Below are positions 16,819 to 24,881 of a DNA stretch of 64,000 bases, in pieces. A program made the translations under genes and the position numbers. The notes under the pieces are model-generated. The model had not been told where the DNA came from, searched no databases, and saw nothing but the letters and a program-made list of their open reading frames with translations. Each line of letters opens with the position of its first letter. The stretch's first letter is position 1. Origin of the DNA: Lentzea cavernae (GTDB taxonomy: Bacteria > Actinomycetota > Actinomycetes > Mycobacteriales > Pseudonocardiaceae); NCBI RefSeq assembly GCF_014653695.1, contig NZ_BNAR01000013.1:62001-126000 (forward strand), given 5' to 3'.

Positions 16819-17715
16819 TCAGACCGCCCTGCGCTCGCTCTCCCTCTCCAGCGCCTCGGCCATCTCCAGCCAGGCCTCGGCGCACCCCCTGGCCATGTCC
16901 GCCACCAGTTCCCGGCTGTGCGAGGGCACCCCGGCGACCACGGTGGCCCACTCCCCCGACGACACCGCGTGCACCTCCAGCCACCGCAGCACCGACCGCC
17001 CGTGCTCGTTGAACCGCAACGAGGGATCGCGCCGCAGGATGGGCAGGGTGGCGTCGGGGTCGCGGACCTCGGTGCGCCCGGCGGGCAGCACGGCCTCGGC
17101 CCGCTCGGCGGCCCGCATCCGTTCCGGCACGGGGTCGAGACCGGCGTTCAACCGCCGCCGCACGTCCCGGACGGTGCCGGGCGACACCCCGGCCGCGCGG
17201 GCGATGTCGCGCAACGAGGCGTCCGGCTGTTCGGTGGCCATCCGTCCCGCCAACCGGCGTCCGGCGGCGGAGTTGACCGGCCTGACCTTGCCGTCGCGGC
17301 CGACCCGGACCGGGGCCTGACCGCCCACGGCACGCCGCAGCACGCCGACGGACTTGGCGGCCAGGCCCGTCGAGGCGGCGATGGCCCGGTCGGACCACTG
17401 CGGGTGCGACCGCAGCAGGCGCCGGGCGGCGGCCTCGCGGTCGGCGGTCGAGAGGGTGGAGAGGTTCAGCGACACCGACAGACCGAACAGGTCCTCCGCG
17501 GGGCCTTCGACGTACTCGACCTCGACGGACCGGCAGCCGCGCAGCGCCGCGGCCTTCAGGCGGTGGGTGCCGTCGACGACCTTCATCGTCGGGCGGTGCA
17601 CCACGATCGGTGGCAGGTGGGCGCCGGACGACGCCAGTGAACGGATGAAGTCGTCGCTGCAGCCGCGCAGGCGCGGCGACTCGGCGGACCGCAACGCGGT
17701 GATGTCTACGAGCAT
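16819..17715 (-). CDS. StrR-like ParB-domain transcriptional regulator
   Basis: A 298-residue protein of the StrR/NovG type. The N-terminal ParB/Spo0J-like domain (about residues 5-80) includes LPPIVVHRPTMKVVDGTHRL. A helix-turn-helix region at about 95-125 (SHPQWSDRAIAASTGL, then AKSVG) closely resembles StrR. A second HTH-like segment is SLRDIARAAGVSPGTV. Known relatives activate antibiotic clusters from palindromic sites. No biosynthetic genes lie nearby, so here it is an orphan. ATG at 17715 is used. Confidence 0.85.
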   Translation of the reverse strand: MLVDITALRSAESPRLRGCSDDFIRSLASSGAHLPPIVVHRPTMKVVDGTHRLKAAALRGCRSVEVEYVEGPAEDLFGLSVSLNLSTLSTADREAAARRLLRSHPQWSDRAIAASTGLAAKSVGVLRRAVGGQAPVRVGRDGKVRPVNSAAGRRLAGRMATEQPDASLRDIARAAGVSPGTVRDVRRRLNAGLDPVPERMRAAERAEAVLPAGRTEVRDPDATLPILRRDPSLRFNEHGRSVLRWLEVHAVSSGEWATVVAGVPSHSRELVADMARGCAEAWLEMAEALERESERRAV

Positions 17716-17793
17716 GCGAAATCAAGCCCCCCAGGCTGATCGCCTCCGGAACCCCCAGGTGTCCGGACGACGCGACCCAGGTTAGCTACTCGT

Positions 17794-18186
17794 TCAACGG
17801 GAGCGCCACTCGATCGCGGGACAGACGTCCATCACCATGCGCAGGCCGGCCTCCCGCGCGCGGCCGTACGCGGCGTCGTCCACCACGCCGAGCTGGAACC
17901 AGACGGCCTTCGCGCCGATGGACACCGCCTCGTCGGCGAACTGCCCGGCGTCCTCCGAACGGCGGAACACGTCCACGACGTCGACCGGGAACGGGATGTC
18001 CGCGAGCGTCGCGTACCCCTGCTCGCCGTGCACGGTCTCGGCGGACGGGTGCACCGGGACGATCTTCTTGCCGCGCTCCTGCAGGAACCGGGCCACGCCG
18101 TGGGCCGCGCGGGACGGGTTGTCCGAGAGCCCCACGATGGCCCAGACCTGGCAGTTCTCGAGGATCCAGTCGACGTCTTCGCGCAT
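17794..18186 (-). CDS. CoA-binding protein (YccU-like)
   Basis: A 130-residue Rossmann-fold protein of the CoA-binding (YccU) family. The nucleotide loop is WAIVGLSDNPSRAAHGVARFL. VDVVDVFRRSEDA and AKAVWFQLGVVDDAAY are typical later blocks. The family is thought to bind CoA or a related cofactor, but no reaction is established. The gene has its own short 5' region and is divergent from the YCII-family gene at 18306. Confidence 0.85.
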   Translation of the reverse strand: MREDVDWILENCQVWAIVGLSDNPSRAAHGVARFLQERGKKIVPVHPSAETVHGEQGYATLADIPFPVDVVDVFRRSEDAGQFADEAVSIGAKAVWFQLGVVDDAAYGRAREAGLRMVMDVCPAIEWRSR

Positions 18187-18305
18187 GCCGTCAACACTAA
18201 CCCTGTGACCCCGGTCACAATTGCCGCGAGCCGGTCGAAAGACGGGGGCGTCCGATCGACGCGTGGGTAGAAACGCACCGGACGCACCAGGCAGAGGAGA
18301 TCGAC

Positions 18306-18728
18306 ATGCGGTTCATGGTCATCGTCAAGGCCAACGAGGACACCGAGAACGGCGTGATGCCCACGACCGAGGAGCTCACCGCCATGGGCAACTACAACGA
18401 GGAGCTCGTCAAGGCCGGGGTGATGCTCGCGGGCGACGGCCTCTACTCGAGTGACAAGGGCGCGCGGGTGGCGTTCGACGGCAAGGGCGCGACGACGGTC
18501 ATCGACGGCCCCTTCGCCGAGACGAAGGAGCTGATCGCCGGTTTCTGGATCTGGGAGCTGCCGTCGCTGCAGGACGCCGTGGAGTGGCTGAAGAAGGCGC
18601 CGTTCCAGGAGGGCGAGGTGGAGATCCGCCAGATCCACGGCCCCGAGGCGTTCGGTGACGCGCTGACGCCCGAGATCCAGGCGCAGGAGGACCGCATGCG
18701 CGAGCAGATCTCCGCCCAGAACCAGTGA
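18306..18728 (+). CDS. YCII-related (DGPF-domain) protein
   Basis: A 140-residue protein with the YCII/DGPF fold. The signature DGPFAETKELIAGFWIW is central (about residues 60-80), and MRFMVIVKANEDTE opens the domain. Members are small cytosolic proteins of uncertain function, often found next to ECF sigma factors; none is present here. The ATG lies about nine bases after AGGAG. A short hairpin (18731-18747) follows. Confidence 0.85.
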   Translation: MRFMVIVKANEDTENGVMPTTEELTAMGNYNEELVKAGVMLAGDGLYSSDKGARVAFDGKGATTVIDGPFAETKELIAGFWIWELPSLQDAVEWLKKAPFQEGEVEIRQIHGPEAFGDALTPEIQAQEDRMREQISAQNQ

Positions 18729-18730
18729 CC

Positions 18731-18747
18731 CCGTCCTAAGAGGACGG
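18731..18747. terminator. short hairpin between convergent genes
   Basis: CCGTCCT-AAG-AGGACGG lies three bases after the YCII-family stop and before the LysR-type gene's stop. The stem is only seven base pairs, so its strength is uncertain. Confidence 0.45.
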
Positions 18748-18756
18748 CAGGGCTCT

Positions 18757-19461
18757 TCAGCGACCGCGACGGGGTTTCACGCGCTTGGCAGGCTGCTTCT
18801 TCTGCTGCGGCGCGGGACCCCGTCGCTGCTGCTTGGGCGCCTGCTTCTTCGCCGGTTCCGGCGCGGGGCCGCGGGTGCTGTTGACCGTGCGGCCGCGGAC
18901 GATGCCGATCAGGTGCTCGACCAGTTCGGGGTTCTCGTCGCGGATCGGGAACGACAGCGCGACGCGGGACTGCGGCGCGTCGCTCAACGGCACGTACTTC
19001 AGGTCCTTGCGGTGGTGCAGCCGCGCGAGCGACTGCGGCACGACCAGCATCCCGACGCCCGCCGCCACGATCTGGACGGCGTCCGCGGTGGTCTCCGGGC
19101 GTTCGACCGGCGCCTGGCCGGGCAGCGCGTCCCACTCCAGCGCGTCGTCGAGCGGCTGCCACAGGACGTGCTCCGCCAGGTCCTCGAGGGACAGTTCGTC
19201 GGCGGCGGCGAACTCGTGGTCCTTGGGGAACACGACGACGCTCGTCTCGGTGTAGAGCGGGATCGCGTGCAGGTCCTCCCGGTCGCCGGGCAGCCGCAGC
19301 AGCGCGGCGTCGGCCTCGCCGGAGCGCACCTTCGCGGCGGCTTCGGCGACGGGTACCTGCACGAGGGTCAGCTCGGTCTCCGGCAGGCGGTCCTGCCAGA
19401 CCCGCGCCCACTTGCCCGGCGTCACGCCTGGGACGTACGCGAGCGTGAACGATCCGGTCAC
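18757..19461 (-). CDS. LysR-type substrate-binding protein lacking an HTH
   Basis: A 234-residue protein consisting of a LysR substrate-binding domain from the very first residues (FTLAYVPGVTPGKWARVWQDRLPETELTL). It includes the DAVQIVAAGVGMLVVPQS block typical of LysR effector domains. There is no N-terminal winged helix, and the GTG at 19461 leaves no room for one. The last 35 residues are a basic Lys/Arg/Gln-rich tail (KKQAPKQQRRGPAPQQKKQ) that could bind nucleic acid in its place. It is divergent from the DUF5997 gene; I recall this pair as common in actinomycetes. Confidence 0.8.
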   Translation of the reverse strand: MTGSFTLAYVPGVTPGKWARVWQDRLPETELTLVQVPVAEAAAKVRSGEADAALLRLPGDREDLHAIPLYTETSVVVFPKDHEFAAADELSLEDLAEHVLWQPLDDALEWDALPGQAPVERPETTADAVQIVAAGVGMLVVPQSLARLHHRKDLKYVPLSDAPQSRVALSFPIRDENPELVEHLIGIVRGRTVNSTRGPAPEPAKKQAPKQQRRGPAPQQKKQPAKRVKPRRGR

Positions 19462-19500
19462 GTGCTGAGGCTACCGGACGAGCCCGTTACTCTTTTCCGC

Positions 19501-19878
19501 ATGAAGTCGCAGCAGACCATGAAGCCCGCCACCGCCGCCAAGAAGCTCGGCGTGTACCTCGAGGCCACGCCCGAGGAGTTCCAGGCCGGCGTCGTGTCGC
19601 GCGACGAGCTGAACGAGCTGCAGGCCAACCCGCCGCAGTGGCTGGCGGACCTGCGCCGCAACGGCCCGCACCCCAAGCAGCTCATCGCGCAGAAGCTCGG
19701 CATCTCGACGTCGGGCCTGGTGCGCGCCGGCATCACCGAGGCGCTGACCACCGACCAGATCACCGCGCTCAAGGACGAGAACCCGGACTGGCTGGTGCGC
19801 GAGCGCAACACCTACAAGGAGTTCAAGGCCGAAGAGGCCCGGCTGGCCGAGAAGGCCCAGGCCGAGGAGCAGGTCTAA
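19501..19878 (+). CDS. DUF5997 family protein
   Basis: A 125-residue cytosolic protein. KPATAAKKLGVYLEATPEEF near the N terminus and PPQWLADLRRNGPHPK are typical of the DUF5997 family. The middle reads like a small helix-turn-helix (QKLGISTSGLVRAGI), so a nucleic-acid role is possible. The function is unknown. The start ATG is 39 bases from the start of the divergent HTH-less LysR-type gene. It is tempting to think that this protein supplies the missing DNA-binding function, but that is speculation. Its stop overlaps the convergent DinB-like gene by four bases. Confidence 0.8.
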   Translation: MKSQQTMKPATAAKKLGVYLEATPEEFQAGVVSRDELNELQANPPQWLADLRRNGPHPKQLIAQKLGISTSGLVRAGITEALTTDQITALKDENPDWLVRERNTYKEFKAEEARLAEKAQAEEQV

Positions 19879-20519
19879 CCCAGCACGAACGGGATCTCCA
19901 GAGCACCCAGGGCGGCGCGCTCCGACTCGGTCGGGGCGCGCCGTCCTGTTCCCACGAGCAGGACGTCCACGTCGGACCACGAGGCCGGGAACGCCCCGGC
20001 GATCCGTTCGAGCGTCGCACGGCAGCGGGCCAACGCCCCGGCGGGCGGTCCTGCCCGGTCCGGCAGGTTCACGACCAGGTCCAGGTGGTGCAGCGTCCAC
20101 TCCCAGACGTACGCGCCGAGGTAACCGGACGTGCACAGCACCTTGTCCTGGGTGGCCACCTTGAGCGTCGGGTCGGCGAGCTCCGCCGCGCGCAACGCCG
20201 CCCGGCCCACGTCGTCGACGTGGTGCTTCAGCATCCACGGCTCGCCGTAGGCGGCGGCGAGCCTCACCGTCAGCGCGGCCAGCGGGTCGTCGGCGGGTTC
20301 GTGCGAGACGTCCCAGTACGTCACCTGGTCGTGCGTCACGGCGTCGGCAGTGGGCGTCACCAGCGTGATCAGCACGTCCTGCGCGTCGATCACGAGGTGG
20401 CACACCAGGTCGCGCACCAGCCAGCCCTCGCACCCGGACGGCCGGGTGAAGTCGTCGTCGGTGAGCTCGCCGACCTCGTCGAGGAGCGACCCCAGCGCGA
20501 GCGAGAACAGGTCCACCAC
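19875..20519 (-). CDS. maleylpyruvate isomerase / DinB-like protein
   Basis: A 214-residue protein of the mycothiol-dependent maleylpyruvate isomerase fold (DinB-like helical bundle). The metal site would include His41 in LVCHLVIDA and the later WEWTLHHLDLV pair, which fit the H-x-x-H-H metal pattern of the family. LALGSLLDEVGELTDDDFTRPSGCEGWLVRDL is the usual N-terminal start. Family members use mycothiol or act as uncharacterised thiol transferases. The gene is divergent from the polymerase-domain pair. Confidence 0.75.
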   Translation of the reverse strand: MVDLFSLALGSLLDEVGELTDDDFTRPSGCEGWLVRDLVCHLVIDAQDVLITLVTPTADAVTHDQVTYWDVSHEPADDPLAALTVRLAAAYGEPWMLKHHVDDVGRAALRAAELADPTLKVATQDKVLCTSGYLGAYVWEWTLHHLDLVVNLPDRAGPPAGALARCRATLERIAGAFPASWSDVDVLLVGTGRRAPTESERAALGALEIPFVLG

Positions 20520-20566
20520 CGCAAACTACAAGGATCCAGGGCGGACGACCGGTTAGGTTGGTGGGC

Positions 20567-21511
20567 ATGGGCAAGTCCCCGGCTGTGGAGCTCGAGGTGG
20601 AGGACCGCGTGGTGCGGATCTCCAACCCCGACCGCGTCTACTTCCCCGCGCGCGGGGAGACGAAGCTGGACCTCGCGAACTACTACCTGTCCGTCGGCGA
20701 CGGGATCGTCCGCGCGCTGCGGGAACGGCCGTGCATGCTGCACCGCTTCCCCGAGGGCGTCACGGGCGAGAAGGTGCACCAGAAGCGGCTCCCGAACGGC
20801 GCACCGCCGTGGGTGCGGACGGTGCGGGTGCACTTCCCGCGCTACAACCGCCACGCCGACGAACTGTGCGTCACGCACGTCGCCGACGTGATCTGGGCGG
20901 TGCAGATGTCCACTGTGGAGTTCCACCCGTGGAACTCGCGCGCCGCCGACACCGAGAAGCCCGACGAGTGGCGCATCGACCTCGACCCCGGGCCCACGTG
21001 TTCGTTCGACCGCGTGCGGCGGGTCGCGCTGGTGGCGCAGGAAGTTCTGGCCGAGCTGGGTGCGACGGGGTTCCCGAAGACGTCGGGGTCGAAGGGGCTG
21101 CACATCTACGTGCGGATCAAGCCCGAGTTCGGGTTCCAGGACGTGCGCAAGGCCGCGCTGGCGTTCGCGCACGAGGTCGAACGCCGGGCGCCCGACGACG
21201 TCGAGACCACGTGGTGGCGCAAGGACCGCGATCCGTCGCTGGTCTTCGTGGACTACAACCAGAACGCGCGCGACCACACGATCGCCAGCGCCTACTCCGT
21301 GCGGGGCTTCCCCGAGGCGACGGTGTCGACGCCGATCCGCTGGGACGAGGTCCCGGACGTCGACCCGCGGGACTTCACGATCGCCACCGTGCCGAAGCGC
21401 TACGCCGAACTGGGCGACCTGCACGCCGGGATCGACGACGCGGTGTGGTCGATCGAACCGTTGCTGGAGAAGGCCGCCCGAGACGAACTCGAGGTTCCGG
21501 ATGAGCAGTAG
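20567..21511 (+). CDS. LigD-type polymerase/primase domain protein 1
   Basis: A 314-residue stand-alone PolDom (AEP superfamily) protein. Such enzymes add nucleotides during non-homologous end joining and can use NTPs. The metal-binding acidic residues are Asp138 and Asp140 (RIDLDPGP) and a third, Asp229 (VFVDYNQN). KTSGSKGLHIYV (His179) is the triphosphate-binding motif. There is no ligase or phosphoesterase domain. ATG at 20567 is used; in-frame TTG/GTG codons just before it are weaker. The stop overlaps the next polymerase-domain gene by eleven bases, so translation is coupled. Confidence 0.87.
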   Translation: MGKSPAVELEVEDRVVRISNPDRVYFPARGETKLDLANYYLSVGDGIVRALRERPCMLHRFPEGVTGEKVHQKRLPNGAPPWVRTVRVHFPRYNRHADELCVTHVADVIWAVQMSTVEFHPWNSRAADTEKPDEWRIDLDPGPTCSFDRVRRVALVAQEVLAELGATGFPKTSGSKGLHIYVRIKPEFGFQDVRKAALAFAHEVERRAPDDVETTWWRKDRDPSLVFVDYNQNARDHTIASAYSVRGFPEATVSTPIRWDEVPDVDPRDFTIATVPKRYAELGDLHAGIDDAVWSIEPLLEKAARDELEVPDEQ

Positions 21512-22436
21512 CCCGATCAAGTTCTCGTCGCTCGACCAGCCGCTGTTCGGTGGTCTGCTCAAGGGCGACCTGGTCGACTACCTGGACTTCGTGGCCGGCA
21601 GGTTCGTGCCGGTGCTCGCCGGGCGGCAGCTGTCGGTGTGGCGGATCCTGCGCGGCCAGGACCCGTTCATGCAGAAGAACGTCCCCAAGTACACGCCCTC
21701 GTTCGTGCGCACGGTCGAGGTGTGGGCGGAGGCGTCGCACCGCAAGATCAAGTACGCGATCTGCGACGACGAGCAGACGCTCATGTGGTTCGCGAACCAG
21801 CGCGCGGTCGAGTACCACGTGCCGCTCTACCTCGGCGACCACTTCGGCGACGACCACCACCAGACCCACATGGTCCTCGACGTCGACCCGCCGGAGGGTT
21901 CCGGGTTCGACGTCGTGGTGGGCTCGGCGCTGCTGATCAGGGAGGCGCTGGCCGCCGCGGGCCTGCAGGGCCTCGTGAAGACCAGTGGTGCCAAGGGCGT
22001 GCACATCTTCGTGCCGCTGGAACCGCACTCCCCCGACGACGTGGCCGCGGCGACGCGCGCGGTGGCGGCGCGGGCCGAGAAGCTGGACCCGTCACTGGCC
22101 ACCACCGCCTACATCAAGGACGAGCGCGGCGGGAAGGTCTTCCTCGACTCGACGCGCTCTTGGGGCGCCATGGTCGTCGCCGCCTACAGCCCCCGGCTGC
22201 GCGAGGGCCTGCCGATCTCGTTCCCGGTGCCGTGGGAGTCGCTGCCCGACGTCAAACCTTCGGACTTCACCATCAAGACCCGCTTCGACGGCGACCCGTG
22301 GTCGTCGTTGATGCCCGCGCCGCAACGCCTCCCGGACGACCTGGTCGCCGAGGGGCACACCATCCCCGTCGCCCGCGTGGTCGCGATGCACGAGGGCAAG
22401 CGGCGGAAGGCGGCTCAGCGCGAGCGCGAGAAGTAG
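21501..22436 (+). CDS. LigD-type polymerase/primase domain protein 2
   Basis: A 311-residue PolDom paralogue encoded directly after the first. The acidic residues are Asp127 and Asp129 (VLDVDPPE) and Asp216 (VFLDSTRS). The triphosphate motif is KTSGAKGVHIFV (His168). The two proteins are only distantly similar, so this is not a recent duplication. Mycobacteria also keep several separate PolDom proteins (PrimPolC, PolD1/2). Its C terminus is basic (EGKRRKAAQREREK). The 3' end overlaps the convergent caspase gene by 22 bases. Confidence 0.87.
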   Translation: MSSSPIKFSSLDQPLFGGLLKGDLVDYLDFVAGRFVPVLAGRQLSVWRILRGQDPFMQKNVPKYTPSFVRTVEVWAEASHRKIKYAICDDEQTLMWFANQRAVEYHVPLYLGDHFGDDHHQTHMVLDVDPPEGSGFDVVVGSALLIREALAAAGLQGLVKTSGAKGVHIFVPLEPHSPDDVAAATRAVAARAEKLDPSLATTAYIKDERGGKVFLDSTRSWGAMVVAAYSPRLREGLPISFPVPWESLPDVKPSDFTIKTRFDGDPWSSLMPAPQRLPDDLVAEGHTIPVARVVAMHEGKRRKAAQREREK

Positions 22437-24838
22437 GCGATCACCGCCGCCACCAGCGGCAGGGTCACGTGGGCGACGCCGGTGAACGTCGGCTCGTCCG
22501 CTGAGACGTAGTCGTTGGCCCTGACGAGGAGTCCGGCCGCGACCGCCGTGCAGGCGGCGAACCGGGCCGTGCCGGTGGTGACGGCGGCGATCAGCGGGAC
22601 GACGACGAGGCCGGCCAGGCTCGCGTGGGTGACGTAAGACGGGACCTCCGCGGTCAGCGTGAGCACCACGTCCAGGAGCAGCAGGGCCGGTGCGATCGCG
22701 CTCGGCCAGTGCCTGTCGCGCCAGACGCGGTACGCCGCGAGGCAGGTGAGGGCGGCGGCCGTGGCGAACAGCGTGAACTCCTCGCCGTCGTCGCCGAGCG
22801 GTGTCAGGTCGTTCGCCTTGGAGGCGACCACGTAGACGCCGAGCGCGCCCAGCCCTCCGCCGGTGATCGCAAGCCACCACGGGGTCGTGGCCGTCGCGAG
22901 GGCCAGGGCGGTGGCCGCGAGTGCGTACGGGACCCAGGCGTAGGTCTCGCCACCGCTGAGCAGGCCTGTCGTGCCCGCCAGCAGGCCCAGCGCGGCGCCA
23001 GGGACCCACGGGTGGTCGCGGCAGGTGACGGCGAAGAGCGCGGCCACCAGCGCCCACGGCCAGACGGCGGCGAACACGAAGGTGGTGAGACTGCTGTCGC
23101 CGATGACCCTCAGGTTGCTGCCGGGGACCGTCATCAGGGCTACGACCAGGAGGGTCAGGGCCAGGCCGGCGGCGAGGCGGGGCAGCACGGCGGCCCACTG
23201 CTCCGCCGGCGGCTTCGGAATCGATACCGACTCGCGGGCCCCCTGGGGGGATTCACCCCCCATCCCAATTCTCTCAGGCGGCACCGACAGTTTTCGGGCC
23301 GCGAGGTCGTCGCCGGTCGGCAGCTTCGACGTCGGCGCGGGTGCGGTGGACTGCCCTTTCAGCAGTGCGGCAACCGGCCTGCTCGGTGTGCGTGCGGTGG
23401 AGGGCCTGCCCGGTGCGGGCGCGGCGGTCTTCTGGTTCGGCGGTGCGGCCGAGGCCGGCGGTGCGGCGGAGACCGGCGGTGCGGCGGCCTTGACCGCGAC
23501 CGGCTCCGGTGCGGCCTTCTCCCCCGAAGCCTTCTCCCCCAGCGCCTCACGGGCCGCCGCGGCCACCATCCGGCTGTCGTCGTCCCGCAGCCGCCGCAAC
23601 GCCATCCGCGCCGCCAGCACCCGTCCCTCGTGCGCGACCGACAGCATCCGCCGCAACTCGGGGATCGCCCCGGCCCGCACCCCCGGCAGCGAGTGGTCGA
23701 TCGCCTCCTGCAGTTCCGAGGGCAGTGCGGCTGGCACCGAGACCGGGCGGGCGCGGCGGGCGATGCGCAGGTCGCCGCGCACGTCGAGCATCCACTTGCC
23801 GGGGGTCTGGTGCGGGGTCACGCGGCGGACGCGGTCGTAGACGTACTCGTAGAGCTCGTCGAGGCCCACGTGGCCGTCCTGGTCGCGGTCGGCGTCGCCC
23901 GATTCGAGGCCCTCGACCAGGGCCGAGGTGAAGACGGACGGTTCGCCCTCCGACGTGTCGGCGACCGCGGCGCCCTCGAAGGCGTACTCCATGGACGACG
24001 AGGCGGTGATGACGGCCCGGCCGCTGCCGCCGAACTGCTCCTCGAGGCCCACGGAGCCTCCCGCGCGGGCGACCATGCCGCGGCCGAACGCGCCGGAGTA
24101 GCAGCAGTCGAGGAGCAGCACGATGCGGCGGGAGCGGGAGCGGTTCATGCGGCGGGCCACGAAGTCCGCGGACACGGCGGTGCCCGCCAGGCGGGAGAGC
24201 TTGGTGCTGGAGGTGGCGAAGTGCAGCTCGCCGGCCTCGTCCTTGACGCCGTGGCCGGAGAAGTGGAGCACCAGCAGGTCGTCCGGCTCGCGGTCGGCGA
24301 AGAAGTCCTCGACGGCCTCGTTCACCTCGGCGGCCGGGGAGTTGATCAGGGTGCGCACGTGGAAGCCGCCGATGCGGGCGTCCGCGAGCACCTCGCCCAG
24401 CCGTGCCGCGTCGTGGGCGGGGGCGCGCAGCGACGACAGGCCGGGGTCGGAGAACTCGTGGCTCGCGATGATGAGGGCGTAGCGGTGCAGGTGCCGGCCC
24501 AGCCACGCGGACCGCTGGGCGAGCTCGGTCTCCGTCGGGGCGCCGGTGAGTTCGAGGGCCTCGCCGTCCGCCTCGACGGTCACGGATCTCTCGCGGCGCT
24601 GACCCAGCCACGACGACACGGCGTTGATCACCGCCGCCAGGACCGTGGACGACGAGATGGTGGTCAGCAGGGTGCCGAGCTCGGCCACGTCGAGGGCCTT
24701 GGCGCCCTCGGGAGCCTCGCCGGGGACGGCGGAGACGGGGACCAGTTCCCGCAGCTCGGAGCTGAGGAACGTGGTGAGCTGCTCGATGCGCTCGTCGTCG
24801 GCCCCGTCCTCGTGCACGCGCAGTGTGACGTCGGTCAT
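22415..24838 (-). CDS. EACC1-caspase-like membrane effector
   Basis: An 807-residue protein in four parts. Residues 1-100 match the effector-associated constant component (EACC1) domain described in actinobacterial conflict systems. Residues 115-365 are a caspase-like peptidase with His196 (HFSGHG) and Cys246 (LLLDCCYSG). An EF-hand-like loop follows at 315-329 (DADRDQDGHVGLDEL), then the TPHQTPGKW block. A helical linker and a Pro/Ala-rich region (440-545) lead to about eight membrane segments from 550 to the end. A proteolytic cell-death or defence role is inferred from the family. Its ribosome site lies inside a hairpin. Confidence 0.85.
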   Translation of the reverse strand: MTDVTLRVHEDGADDERIEQLTTFLSSELRELVPVSAVPGEAPEGAKALDVAELGTLLTTISSSTVLAAVINAVSSWLGQRRERSVTVEADGEALELTGAPTETELAQRSAWLGRHLHRYALIIASHEFSDPGLSSLRAPAHDAARLGEVLADARIGGFHVRTLINSPAAEVNEAVEDFFADREPDDLLVLHFSGHGVKDEAGELHFATSSTKLSRLAGTAVSADFVARRMNRSRSRRIVLLLDCCYSGAFGRGMVARAGGSVGLEEQFGGSGRAVITASSSMEYAFEGAAVADTSEGEPSVFTSALVEGLESGDADRDQDGHVGLDELYEYVYDRVRRVTPHQTPGKWMLDVRGDLRIARRARPVSVPAALPSELQEAIDHSLPGVRAGAIPELRRMLSVAHEGRVLAARMALRRLRDDDSRMVAAAAREALGEKASGEKAAPEPVAVKAAAPPVSAAPPASAAPPNQKTAAPAPGRPSTARTPSRPVAALLKGQSTAPAPTSKLPTGDDLAARKLSVPPERIGMGGESPQGARESVSIPKPPAEQWAAVLPRLAAGLALTLLVVALMTVPGSNLRVIGDSSLTTFVFAAVWPWALVAALFAVTCRDHPWVPGAALGLLAGTTGLLSGGETYAWVPYALAATALALATATTPWWLAITGGGLGALGVYVVASKANDLTPLGDDGEEFTLFATAAALTCLAAYRVWRDRHWPSAIAPALLLLDVVLTLTAEVPSYVTHASLAGLVVVPLIAAVTTGTARFAACTAVAAGLLVRANDYVSADEPTFTGVAHVTLPLVAAVIAYFSRSR

Positions 24839-24865
24839 AGCGGCCTCCTACGAAAGGAGGTCGCT
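24839..24865 (-). promoter_or_regulatory. ribosome-site-masking hairpin before the caspase gene
   Basis: On the minus strand AGCGACCTCCT (24865-24855) can pair with AGGAGGCCGCT (24849-24839), with one A-C mismatch and a five-base loop. The second arm holds the perfect ribosome site AGGAGG, five bases before the caspase ATG. The first arm is a matching anti-ribosome sequence. The stem would hide the site; it could also act as an attenuator after the upstream membrane-protein gene. Confidence 0.6.
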
Positions 24866-24881
24866 CACCGGGCACCAAGCA

